9,169 nt of DNA from an uncultured Ruminococcus sp. (GCA_900550695.1 URTF01000080.1:1-9169), one strand, 5' to 3'. Counted from the first letter of the stretch, positions 1-5,839 are shown. Translations and numbers: made by a program. The notes: generated by a model from the sequence alone, not told the origin.

Positions 1-53
1 ATATAGGATTTCGGCGCAGATTTTTTCCTGTATTTTATTGGTGTTTAGTATTA
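1..53 (-). mobile_element. Half copy of MITE-like palindromic element, family A
   Basis: This segment is the reverse complement of the left half of the complete element at 5730-5834. It matches that copy's first 53 bases except for one base (CTGCG here, CTACG there). The outer end reads TAATACTAAACACC on the - strand. The window begins at the element's central ATAT, so the other arm is missing. The outer end (53) lies directly against the AGGTGA ribosome binding site of the next gene, so the element occupies that gene's whole visible upstream region. No transposase is present, and mobility is inferred from copy number and terminal inverted repeats. Confidence 0.75.
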
Positions 54-64
54 CAGGTGAATCT

Positions 65-367
65 ATGGATATTTTAAAACAACACCCGATAGCAGCGTTT
101 GCCGCAGCATATTTCATTATAATAAACATCATCGGCTTTGCAATGGCTTTTTCCGATAAAAGAAAAGCCGAAAAGGGCAAAAGCCGCATCTCCGAGCCGA
201 CGCTGTTCTTTGTTTCGCTCATCGGCGGCTCGATTGGAATGTATATCTCAATGAAAAAGTTTCACCATAAGACAAAACAGAAACGCTTTATGGTCGGGAT
301 ACCGCTCATCATCGTCTGTCAGCTTGCTTTTACGGCGAGCATTTGCGGATATTGGCTTTTTGCATAA
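65..367 (+). CDS. DUF1294 family small membrane protein
   Basis: This 100-residue integral membrane protein has no established biochemical role. The pattern visible is that of the DUF1294 family: an N-terminal hydrophobic helix (about 9-29) ending in a D-K pair (31-32), a short basic cytoplasmic stretch leading to RISE (41-44), a second helix starting with a GGSIG turn (54-58), the hallmark basic motif KFHHKTKQKRF (65-75), and a third helix (about 76-98). I chose ATG at 65 because AGGTGA lies at 55-60. A longer reading frame from TTG at 38 would translate the MITE arm and is unlikely. No promoter is evident inside the window; upstream DNA is the half MITE. It is followed by 146 bp before citrate synthase, which has its own promoter, so the two need not be an operon. 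Family assignment is fairly sure; function is unknown. Confidence 0.85.
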   Translation: MDILKQHPIAAFAAAYFIIINIIGFAMAFSDKRKAEKGKSRISEPTLFFVSLIGGSIGMYISMKKFHHKTKQKRFMVGIPLIIVCQLAFTASICGYWLFA

Positions 368-433
368 ATTTTTGCAGTTTATTGATTTTGTAAATACTTT
401 TCTGATAATATGATGAAAATTTCGCCGATATAC

Positions 434-462
434 TTGAAAATATTCAAAAAGTATGTTAAAAT
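434..462 (+). promoter_or_regulatory. Vegetative (sigma-A type) promoter of citrate synthase
   Basis: The -35 box is TTGAAA (434-439) and the -10 box is TAAAAT (457-462), separated by exactly 17 bp. The predicted start of transcription is near 469, giving a leader of about 45 nt before the ATG at 514. The -35 box is also half of a small palindrome, TTGAA-AATA-TTCAA (434-447). That could be an operator, but it is short and may be chance. The rest of the 368-513 gap shows nothing else convincing, including no terminator hairpin after the DUF1294 gene. Confidence 0.6.
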
Positions 463-513
463 TTTATCATAGATTTGAATGATCGAATATTGTATGAAAG
501 GAAAGATGCTTCA

Positions 514-1884
514 ATGGCTTCAAACTACAACTTCGCAAGGGTCACTCCCGAAATTATCGAGCTTACCGAGATCTGCAAAAAAAACGGAAACATTGACCCC
601 GAGCTTTACACGAAATATGACGTAAAGCGAGGTCTGCGTGACATCAACGGCAAGGGCGTGCTTGCAGGGCTTACCGAGATCTCTGAGATAATCTCTTCCA
701 AGACCGTTGACGGCAAAAGCGTTCCCTGTGAGGGCGAGCTTTACTATCGGGGATATAACATAAACGACCTCGTGAACGGCTTTATCGGCAAGCGCCGCTT
801 TGGATTTGAGGAGATAACCTACCTGCTTCTCCTCGGTGAACTTCCGAACGAGCAGCAGCTTGACAAATTCAAGCGTATCCTTTCCGACTACCGTAAGCTC
901 CCGACAACATTCGTTAGAGATATTATCATGAAATCCCCGAGTGAAGATATTATGAACGGCATTTCGAGAGGTATCCTGACGCTTTATTCCTACGATGATG
1001 CGCCGAATGATCTCTCGCTGCCAAATGTTATGCGCCAGTCAATGGAGCTTATTTCTCTCCTGCCGCTCATCACTGTTTACAGCTACCACGCAAAGAATTA
1101 CTATATAGACGGCGGCAGCTTCTTTATCCACCAGCCTGTCGCAGAGTATTCCACCGCAGAAAATATTCTCCATATGCTTCGCCCCGACTGCAGCTTCACC
1201 GAGCTTGAAGCGTCTATCCTTGACCTTGCGCTTGTTCTCCACGCTGAACACGGCGGCGGTAATAACTCCACATTCACAACCCATGTCGTAACTTCATCGG
1301 GAACGGATACCTATTCTGCGATCTCCGCTGCGCTCGCTTCACTCAAAGGACCAAAGCACGGCGGCGCAAATATCAAGGTTTCAATGATGTTCGATGATAT
1401 GAAGAACCACATCAGCGACTGGGAAGACGAGGATGAGGTAAGAGATTATCTTGTAAAAATACTCCACAAGGAATGTTTCGACCGCTCGGGGCTTATCTAT
1501 GGTATGGGTCACGCAGTTTATTCTATCTCCGACCCAAGAGCGAACCTCCTCCGTCAGGCAGTGGAAAAGCTCTCCAAAGCAAAGGGCAGAGAGAAAGAGT
1601 TCAAGCTCTATAACTCTATCGAACGCCTTGCTCCGCAGGTCATCGCAGATGAGCGAAAGATCTATAAGGGTGTTTCTGCGAATGTCGACTTCTACAGTGG
1701 CTTTGCGTATACAATGCTCGACCTCCCCAGAGAACTTTATACACCGCTCTTTGCGATAGCAAGAATATCGGGCTGGTCAGCACATCGTATGGAAGAACTT
1801 GTCAATGCAAACAAGATAATCCGTCCTGCATATAAATCTGTCCATGAAAAGCAGGAATACGTTGAGTTTGAGGACAGAGAATAA
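514..1884 (+). CDS. gltA: Citrate synthase (Si type)
   Basis: This cytoplasmic enzyme condenses oxaloacetate and acetyl-CoA to citrate, the entry to the oxidative branch that gives 2-oxoglutarate and glutamate. The product is 456 residues, complete and close to the usual length. The family landmarks are in order: the conserved His region LHAEHGGGN (242-250), GPKHGGAN with the first catalytic His (H282), GMGHAVY with the second (H333), VDFYSG with the catalytic Asp (D392), and the C-terminal RISGWSAHRMEE block (417-428) with Arg and His residues that contact substrate. By family alignment these correspond to E. coli H264, H305 and D362. I chose ATG at 514 because AAAGGA lies at 497-502; the spacing is a little long (11 nt). 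An upstream in-frame TTG at 475 has no such site and lies at the predicted transcription start. It is not the unrelated Re-citrate synthase found in some clostridia. A 2-methylcitrate synthase role cannot be excluded from sequence alone. Confidence 0.95.
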   Translation: MASNYNFARVTPEIIELTEICKKNGNIDPELYTKYDVKRGLRDINGKGVLAGLTEISEIISSKTVDGKSVPCEGELYYRGYNINDLVNGFIGKRRFGFEEITYLLLLGELPNEQQLDKFKRILSDYRKLPTTFVRDIIMKSPSEDIMNGISRGILTLYSYDDAPNDLSLPNVMRQSMELISLLPLITVYSYHAKNYYIDGGSFFIHQPVAEYSTAENILHMLRPDCSFTELEASILDLALVLHAEHGGGNNSTFTTHVVTSSGTDTYSAISAALASLKGPKHGGANIKVSMMFDDMKNHISDWEDEDEVRDYLVKILHKECFDRSGLIYGMGHAVYSISDPRANLLRQAVEKLSKAKGREKEFKLYNSIERLAPQVIADERKIYKGVSANVDFYSGFAYTMLDLPRELYTPLFAIARISGWSAHRMEELVNANKIIRPAYKSVHEKQEYVEFEDRE

Positions 1885-1888
1885 GATA

Positions 1889-1922
1889 AATTCGGAATTA
1901 GGAATTCGGAATGCGGAATTAT
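1889..1922 (+). repeat. Heptamer array 1 (AATTCGG subtype)
   Basis: These are 7-bp units read on the + strand: AATTCGG, AATTAGG, AATTCGG, AATGCGG, then a closing AATTAT. The array starts 4 nt after the citrate synthase stop codon. It is the + partner of the inverted array at 2138-2173. Confidence 0.85.
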
Positions 1923-1944
1923 TGTAATTCCATTTGATATCAGA

Positions 1945-1984
1945 AAAAAGGTGCGATCATGAATAAATATGATTGCACCTTTTT
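1945..1984. terminator. Bidirectional intrinsic terminator after citrate synthase
   Basis: The arms 1945-1960 and 1969-1984 form a 16-bp stem with one G.U/G-T position and an 8-nt loop. The GGTGC/GCACC core is flanked by A-runs on one side and T-runs on the other, so each strand has a U-tract after the stem. It should end the citrate synthase transcript and could also stop transcripts from the opposing rqcP operon. Confidence 0.85.
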
Positions 1985-2018
1985 CTATAATATCTTATTT
2001 CTAATGGAACAGCGAAGC

Positions 2019-2141
2019 TAATACTAATTTTTAATCAAAGTGTAGACAAAAAAATCGGCGCAAAAGCCATATAAACCTGTTTTCAACAGCTACGAGCTTT
2101 TGCTTGATTTTTGTACACTTTCAGTTTAAAAATTAGTATAA
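2019..2141. mobile_element. MITE-like palindromic element, family B (123 bp)
   Basis: The element runs from TAATACTAATTTTTAA to TTAAAAATTAGTATAA and folds almost end to end. The outer arms pair over about 14 bp without mismatch, followed by matching AAAGTGTA and CAAAAATC blocks with small gaps. Then comes an inner GCAAAAGC/GCTTTTGC stem and an apical CTGTT-TTC-AACAG hairpin. There is no coding capacity. The ends share TAATACTAA with family A (1-53, 5730-5834, 9117-9169), although the internal sequence differs. It abuts the heptamer array at 2138. A MITE is the best description; a structured non-coding repeat without mobility is the alternative. Confidence 0.7.
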
Positions 2142-2173
2142 TTCCGAATTCCGCATTCCGAATTCCGAATTTT
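2138..2173 (-). repeat. Heptamer array 2 (AATTCGG subtype, inverted)
   Basis: On the - strand it reads two AATTCGG units, AATGCGG, AATTCGG and a closing AATTAT. Over 36 bp it is identical to the array at 8728-8763 and opposite to it in orientation. It overlaps the stop codon of the 55-residue ORF (2172-2174) on one side and the end of the family B element on the other. Confidence 0.85.
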
Positions 2174-2339
2174 ATATAATGCTGTACTGCAAGTCTTTCC
2201 AAAGCAGTTCGCAGCCCTCTGTTATCTCTTCGGGCAGTAGCGCCATTGCGACGGTCATTTCATCGTTGCTGCCGTCGTCGATGCGGTAGAGATGCGCATA
2301 GTCGCCGTCGATCATGCCGACCTTGTAACGGTACTCCAT
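2172..2339 (-). CDS. Small acidic protein of unknown function, coupled to rqcP
   Basis: This 55-residue ORF starts with MEYRYKVGMIDGDYAHLYRI, has LLPEEITEGCELLW at 34-47 and ends QYSII. I read it directly from the - strand. It starts 3 nt after the rqcP stop, and its ribosome binding site, GGAGGG, lies inside the last codons of rqcP. That is good evidence for translation and for coupling to rqcP. The D-G-D-Y-A ... LP ... EG pattern recalls the small DUF3006-type beta-barrel proteins, but this is only a resemblance by eye. The stop codon sits exactly at the edge of a heptamer repeat array, so the original C-terminus may have been shortened by the repeat. YabP, expected next to rqcP in spore formers such as Bacillus, is not what this encodes. 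Function is not assigned. Confidence 0.7.
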   Translation of the reverse strand: MEYRYKVGMIDGDYAHLYRIDDGSNDEMTVAMALLPEEITEGCELLWKDLQYSII

Positions 2340-2342
2340 TTA

Positions 2343-2588
2343 TCAGCCCTCCACGACAACGTAGTTATCCGCTGCGTTTTCCTTGGTTGCGTATTCGGTA
2401 ACGTTCAGGACTTTGACCTTGAGCGGCTTCTGTCCCATATTTATTTCGATTATATCGCCGACCTTTACGTCGTAGGAGGCACGGGCTGCCTTTCCGTTTA
2501 CAACGATCTTATCGGCATCGCAGGCTTCGTTTGCCACAGTTCTGCGCTTTATAAGCCTTGTTACTTTAAGATATTTGTCAAGCCTCAT
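2343..2588 (-). CDS. rqcP: RqcP (YabO/Hsp15-like) S4-domain RNA-binding protein
   Basis: This 81-residue protein is essentially one S4 RNA-binding domain. It opens with the typical MRLDKYLKVTRLIKRRT (1-17), followed by ANEACDADKIVVNGK (19-33) and the VKVGDIIEI turn (41-49). In Bacillus, RqcP binds stalled 50S subunits with RqcH and helps translocation during alanine tailing of incomplete chains; that role is family knowledge. The start is fixed by a near-perfect AGGAGG seven bases before the ATG. A strong terminator-like hairpin (2614-2640) lies between hup and this gene. Its U-tract runs into the ribosome binding site, so there is no room for a private promoter after it, and expression probably needs read-through. 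The 55-residue ORF is coupled downstream. Confidence 0.92.
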   Translation of the reverse strand: MRLDKYLKVTRLIKRRTVANEACDADKIVVNGKAARASYDVKVGDIIEINMGQKPLKVKVLNVTEYATKENAADNYVVVEG

Positions 2589-2603
2589 ACATCTTCCTCC
2601 TTT

Positions 2604-2640
2604 TAAAGCAAAAGGCAGCCGCCCCCACAGAGCAGCTGCC
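2604..2640 (-). terminator. Terminator/attenuator between hup and rqcP
   Basis: On the - strand, arm 2640-2630 pairs with arm 2624-2614 over 11 bp including two G.U pairs. The loop is 5 nt and the tail reads TTTTGCTTT. It should end most hup transcripts. Because rqcP begins only about 25 nt beyond the stem, it probably acts as an attenuator that sets a lower rqcP level. Confidence 0.8.
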
Positions 2641-2662
2641 GAAAAGTACAGATAAACAATAA

Positions 2663-2938
2663 TTACTTGTTTACAACGTCCTTGAGAGCCTTGCCTGCCT
2701 TGAATGCAGGAGCCTTCTTTGCAGGGATCTGGATCTTTTCCTTTGTTCTTGGGTTGATAGCTTCCTTAGCATCTCTCTGACGAACTTCAAATGTACCGAA
2801 GCCAACGATCTGAACCTTGTCGCCGGAAACGAGTGCGTCTGTGATGGAAGAGATCACTGCGTTAAGAGCCTTCTCGGAATCCTTCTTAGAAAATTCTGCC
2901 TTTTCAGCAATAGCATTGATCAAATCTGCCTTTGTCAT
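2663..2938 (-). CDS. hup: HU family DNA-binding protein
   Basis: This histone-like nucleoid protein of 91 residues bends and compacts DNA as a dimer. An N-terminal helical dimerisation part (1-44) is followed by GFGTF-EVR (46-53) and the beta-arm with INPRT (61-65), whose Pro63 is the DNA-intercalating residue in the family. The C-terminal PAFKAGKALK (77-86) closes the fold. Length and all signature positions are normal. The start ATG at 2938 follows GGAGG with 9 nt spacing. It has its own promoter in the 3' end of mazG and a strong terminator after its stop. This suggests it is expressed at a higher level than its neighbours, as expected for an abundant nucleoid protein. IHF subunits have the same fold, but the sequence is HU-like. 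Confidence 0.95.
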   Translation of the reverse strand: MTKADLINAIAEKAEFSKKDSEKALNAVISSITDALVSGDKVQIVGFGTFEVRQRDAKEAINPRTKEKIQIPAKKAPAFKAGKALKDVVNK

Positions 2939-2976
2939 AACATTATACCTCCATAAATTTTTGTGGCGAAAACGCC

Positions 2977-3005
2977 ATTATTATTGTTTTTTCGCTTTCT
3001 GCCAA
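2977..3005 (-). promoter_or_regulatory. Probable internal promoter of hup
   Basis: On the - strand, -35 TTGGCA (3005-3000) and -10 AATAAT (2982-2977) are 17 bp apart, each one base off consensus. The -10 box overlaps the mazG stop codon (2983-2981). A small hairpin, TGGCG-TTTT-CGCCA (2977-2964), lies where the transcript would begin. The leader would be about 30 nt and contains the GGAGG of hup. Confidence 0.5.
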
Positions 3006-3766
3006 TAAGCATCAAGCTGATCTATGTTCAGGGAACGCATATCTGCCCCGTCACATCTTGTTAATTCCTCGGTCTTTGCGAATCGTTCAACGAACTTATC
3101 CGAAGATCTTGTGAGTGCTTCTTCGGCATCGACTTTAAGCAGCCTTGAAACATTTACTGCCGAGAAAAGAACATCGCCCATTTCTTCTTCAACGTTGGTT
3201 CCGTCTGCGATAGCTGCTTTAAGCTCCGCTATCTCGCTTTCAAGAGCTTCGAGTGCCTCATTCACGCCTGCGAAGTCCATACCTGCACGCTTTGCCCTTG
3301 TGCCGAGCTTCTGCGCCCTCATAAGAGCGGGAAGTGCACTGCAAACGCTTCTGAGCGTGTCTGTGTAGGTTTCCTGACCTTTCGTTTCCTGCTTGATATC
3401 GTTCCAGTTGGAAAGCACCTCTGTGCTGTCCTTGACGGTAACAGTGCCGAAAACGTGCGGATGACGGATAACGAGCTTCTGACAGACCTCGTTCACAACG
3501 TCGCCGAAGTCAAAGCTGCCTTTTTCCTCTTCGATCCTCGAATGGAAAACGACCTGCAAAAGAACATCGCCAAGCTCTTCACGGAGCAGCTCCGTATCTT
3601 CAAGGTCGATAGCTTCAACGGCTTCATATACCTCTTCGATGAAGTCCTTGCGTATCGAATGGTGATCCTGCTCCTTATCCCAAGGGCAGCCGTTTTCGGA
3701 ACGGAGGATCGCCATAATTTTCAGCATATCATTGATATCATATCTTTTTTTGAATTCAAAATCCAT
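2981..3766 (-). CDS. mazG: MazG nucleoside triphosphate pyrophosphohydrolase
   Basis: This cytoplasmic house-cleaning enzyme hydrolyses (d)NTPs to monophosphate and pyrophosphate. It has 261 residues and two MazG helical repeats. The first carries GCPWD (26-30), E44/E45/E48 and EELGDVLLQVVFHS (63-76, metal ligands E63, E64, D67), then RHPHVFG (101-107). The second repeats the motif as EEEMGDVLFSAVNVSR (193-208). The length matches stand-alone MazG of E. coli. The Bacillus homologue in this position, YabN, is fused to an N-terminal tetrapyrrole methylase domain, which is absent here. I chose ATG at 3766 because AAAGGA lies upstream (11 nt) and because the promoter at 3819-3847 would start transcription near 3812. 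An in-frame GTG at 3811 would then be leaderless. The gap to hup is 42 nt. Confidence 0.93.
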   Translation of the reverse strand: MDFEFKKRYDINDMLKIMAILRSENGCPWDKEQDHHSIRKDFIEEVYEAVEAIDLEDTELLREELGDVLLQVVFHSRIEEEKGSFDFGDVVNEVCQKLVIRHPHVFGTVTVKDSTEVLSNWNDIKQETKGQETYTDTLRSVCSALPALMRAQKLGTRAKRAGMDFAGVNEALEALESEIAELKAAIADGTNVEEEMGDVLFSAVNVSRLLKVDAEEALTRSSDKFVERFAKTEELTRCDGADMRSLNIDQLDAYWQKAKKQ

Positions 3767-3818
3767 ATCGTTCGATATCCTTTCGATCAAGGTATAGCCG
3801 CATTCAGTCACATATAAT

Positions 3819-3847
3819 ATATTAACCTATTATTATGATTTTTTCAA
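3819..3847 (-). promoter_or_regulatory. Promoter of the mazG-hup-rqcP cluster
   Basis: On the - strand, -35 TTGAAA (3847-3842) and -10 TAATAT (3824-3819) are separated by exactly 17 bp, in the 99-bp gap after the flippase stop codon. The predicted start near 3812 gives a leader of about 45 nt to the ATG at 3766. No terminator hairpin for the flippase gene is visible in the gap, so read-through transcription from upstream is also likely. Confidence 0.6.
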
Positions 3848-3865
3848 GAGTTTTTTTAAATTTTT

Positions 3866-5542
3866 TCAGCAAATCAGCATTTTTAACGTAGTTTTGCTCA
3901 AAATCCCCGTCAAATGTGTGCTTATTATGTAAAATATTACCCCGATCGGCACGGAAATAAACAGCGTCAGTGGAGAATCCCATAAATTCCGCAGAAAATT
4001 CTGCGACAGGACAGCCGCCGAAGCGCATAAAACTCCGCAGAAAGTGAGCTTTGCCAGCAGTGAAAAAAATCTTCCGATAGGGATTTCCGCAAGCTTTGAA
4101 ACCGATTTAACGGATAAAAGCATTATCAGCAGATAGCAAATATCGGTCGAGACAGCCGCACCCGAAGCGTTTATTTCGGGAACAGGTATCAGCAAGAGGT
4201 TAAGGATAAGCTTCACCGCAACTCCGACAGCCATTATCTTAACGGGAACATCGCCCTTTCCTGCCGCCTGAAGCACAGCGAAAAGCACGGACGATACTGA
4301 CAGGAATATCACTCCGAACCCGAGCAGACGAAGTGAGGGTGCAGCCGTGAGCACTTCAAGCCGCCGTGAAGGGAACAGCAGTGACAATATCTGCGGAGCA
4401 AGTGCCGATATCCCAAGCCCTGCAGGGACGGCAATGAATCCCGAGGTGAAAAAAACACGCATCACAGCCTGCTCTGTCAGCGTTTTGTCCTTTTTGGCGA
4501 AGCCCTCCGCCACGAACGGCACTGCACCTTTGCCGAACATATTCGTGAATGACGGGATAAGGTTGAAGACCGTCACTGCAAGCCCCGAAAAGCAGCCGAA
4601 GATGTAATTCGGCATCGCTTCGGTCGATATCCCGTTCAGCATCGATGAAAAAAGCTGCGGCTTTGCACTGATCGCCTTTTTCAGGCAGGATATTATCGTC
4701 GCAAGGTCGATGAGCGAGGTCAGGTTCGTTATCAGCGAGCCTAAAGCAACGGGTATCATTATCATTGCAAGCTCGTGCGCAGTCGGTAAAGTCGGCGCAG
4801 AGCGAAGCTTTTCCTCTTTGCGGAAGACACTGCGCAGCACCATATATAAAAGTCCTGCCGCCGAGGAAACCGTCACTCCGAGGACAGCCGCAGCCGCAGC
4901 CAAAGGCATTACAAGATCATCGGCAGATGTGCTTTGTATGGCTTCAAAGGGCAGAACACGCTTGATGAGAGCCTCAGCCGAAACGAAAAACGAGTGCGGC
5001 GCATTCAGCACAGCATAGCAAAACGCAAGCCCCGACAAAAGCTTCACAGCCGCCTCTATGACCTGCGAAACTGCGGTAGGGTACATATTTCTCTGCCCCT
5101 CCGCACAGCCTCGGAAGACCGCCGTGATGCAGCTGAAAAGAATGGACGGCGCAATAGCGGCAACTGCTGTTACCGACAAAGGACTTTTGTTGAGATATGC
5201 ACAAAAAGGGTACGCAAGCAAAAGCATCAGCAAGGTAAACACAGCTCCGCACAAAGCGCAAAGCACCAAAGCCGTGCTTCGGACGTTCGCAGCGCCGTCC
5301 TTGTCCGAGTTAGCGAGCCGCTCGGCGGTAAGCTTCGCCGCCGCAATGGGCAGACCTGTCACCGAAACCGCATAGACCGTCATAAAAATGCCGTAAGCCG
5401 CCGAGAAATAACCCATACCCTCGCCGCCGAGGAGATTTGCAAGCGGTATGCGGAATATCGCACCGATGACCTTTGAAACCGCCGCCGAAGCAATGAGTAT
5501 AAGCGAACCGCCCAAAAAGCCCTGTTTATGTGATTTTTTCAT
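3866..5542 (-). CDS. spoVB: SpoVB-like MOP-superfamily flippase
   Basis: This polytopic membrane protein of 558 residues has about 14 hydrophobic segments. It is of the polysaccharide transporter/SpoVB branch of the MOP (MATE-like) superfamily, which flips lipid-linked saccharide precursors across the membrane. The N-terminus is very typical: a first helix (about 9-28), then the signature GAIFRIPLANLLGGEGMGYF (27-46) and the TGLPIAAAKL stretch (62-71). The second signature is FRGCAEGQRNMYP (143-155), and LQAAGKGD lies at 424-431. I chose ATG at 5542 because AAGGGA precedes it closely and the family begins this way. The frame stays open upstream to 5638, but that part is translated heptamer repeat. 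It lies just before mazG, as YabM does in Bacillus, so the symbol spoVB marks the family rather than a proven spore role. The substrate could be a peptidoglycan, teichoic acid or capsule intermediate. An AT-rich stretch (TATATTTATAC) precedes it, but I found no convincing -35 box. Confidence 0.88.
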   Translation of the reverse strand: MKKSHKQGFLGGSLILIASAAVSKVIGAIFRIPLANLLGGEGMGYFSAAYGIFMTVYAVSVTGLPIAAAKLTAERLANSDKDGAANVRSTALVLCALCGAVFTLLMLLLAYPFCAYLNKSPLSVTAVAAIAPSILFSCITAVFRGCAEGQRNMYPTAVSQVIEAAVKLLSGLAFCYAVLNAPHSFFVSAEALIKRVLPFEAIQSTSADDLVMPLAAAAAVLGVTVSSAAGLLYMVLRSVFRKEEKLRSAPTLPTAHELAMIMIPVALGSLITNLTSLIDLATIISCLKKAISAKPQLFSSMLNGISTEAMPNYIFGCFSGLAVTVFNLIPSFTNMFGKGAVPFVAEGFAKKDKTLTEQAVMRVFFTSGFIAVPAGLGISALAPQILSLLFPSRRLEVLTAAPSLRLLGFGVIFLSVSSVLFAVLQAAGKGDVPVKIMAVGVAVKLILNLLLIPVPEINASGAAVSTDICYLLIMLLSVKSVSKLAEIPIGRFFSLLAKLTFCGVLCASAAVLSQNFLRNLWDSPLTLFISVPIGVIFYIISTHLTGILSKTTLKMLIC

Positions 5543-5596
5543 AGCAAGTCCCTTTCGTCCGTTTTTTGTATAAATATATGCGGAGGGGCAATGTGT

Positions 5597-5623
5597 AATG
5601 CGTAATTCGTAATGCGTAATTAT
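5597..5623 (+). repeat. Heptamer array 3 (AATGCGT subtype)
   Basis: The units read AATGCGT, AATTCGT, AATGCGT and a closing AATTAT. The array lies about 55 nt upstream of the flippase start, on the strand opposite to that gene. It is the + partner of the inverted array at 5896-5927. Confidence 0.8.
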
Positions 5624-5649
5624 TTTCGTTCCGATCATTTGTTGTGAAA

Positions 5650-5685
5650 GCCCCGCATCTCGTAGGGGCGGATTCTATATCCGCC
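5650..5685. repeat. REP-like palindromic sequence
   Basis: Two overlapping hairpins can form: GCCCC (5650-5654) with GGGGC (5665-5669), and GGCGGAT (5667-5673) with ATCCGCC (5679-5685). They share bases 5667-5669 and so exclude each other. The pattern GTAGGGGCGG...CCGCC resembles short palindromic repeats that are common between genes in related gut Firmicutes. That is my recollection, not a search. Only one copy is in the window. Confidence 0.5.
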
Positions 5686-5729
5686 TGTTATCCAATTATC
5701 TGAAAAGTACAGTCACCCGTCTGACGCTG

Positions 5730-5834
5730 TAATACTAAACACCAATAAAATACAGGAAAAAATCTACGCCGAAATCCTATATATGCGAGATTATCGGCTT
5801 GATTTTTCCAAATTTTAAATGGTGTTTAGTATAA
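5730..5834. mobile_element. Complete MITE-like palindromic element, family A (105 bp)
   Basis: The ends are TAATACTAAACACCAATAAA and (reverse complement of the right end) TTATACTAAACACCATTTAA. They share a perfect 13-bp ATACTAAACACCA, and the two arms of about 45 bp remain alignable with some mismatches up to the centre at about 5782. Inner stems ACGCCGA/TCGGCTT are followed on each strand by a GATTTTT run. There is no coding capacity. Half copies of the same left arm lie at 1-53 and 9117-9169. No certain target duplication is visible. Confidence 0.8.
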
Positions 5835-5839
5835 AGTGT

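Noticed and set aside
29..52. Outward promoter in the left MITE arm driving the DUF1294 gene
   Set aside because: A TTTTCC/TAGTAT pair with 17-bp spacing exists but is weak, and transcription would start inside the ribosome binding site, leaving no leader.
475..513. Upstream TTG start for citrate synthase
   Set aside because: It lies within a few bases of the predicted transcription start, has no ribosome binding site, and adds 13 residues not typical of the family.
2007..2018. 12-bp GAACAGCGAAGC shared with 8787-8798
   Set aside because: In a 9-kb window about two to three exact 12-bp matches are expected by chance on one strand, and the similarity does not extend.
1889..2173. CRISPR-like array from regularly repeated short units
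   Set aside because: The units are 7 bp, directly tandem and without spacers, and no cas genes are present.
4934..5476. 180-residue open frame on the + strand
   Set aside because: It lies entirely antisense to the flippase gene, is rich in Arg/Lys/Glu/His without domain features, and has no ribosome binding site. It is a coding shadow, as are the other frames opposite mazG and yfhO.
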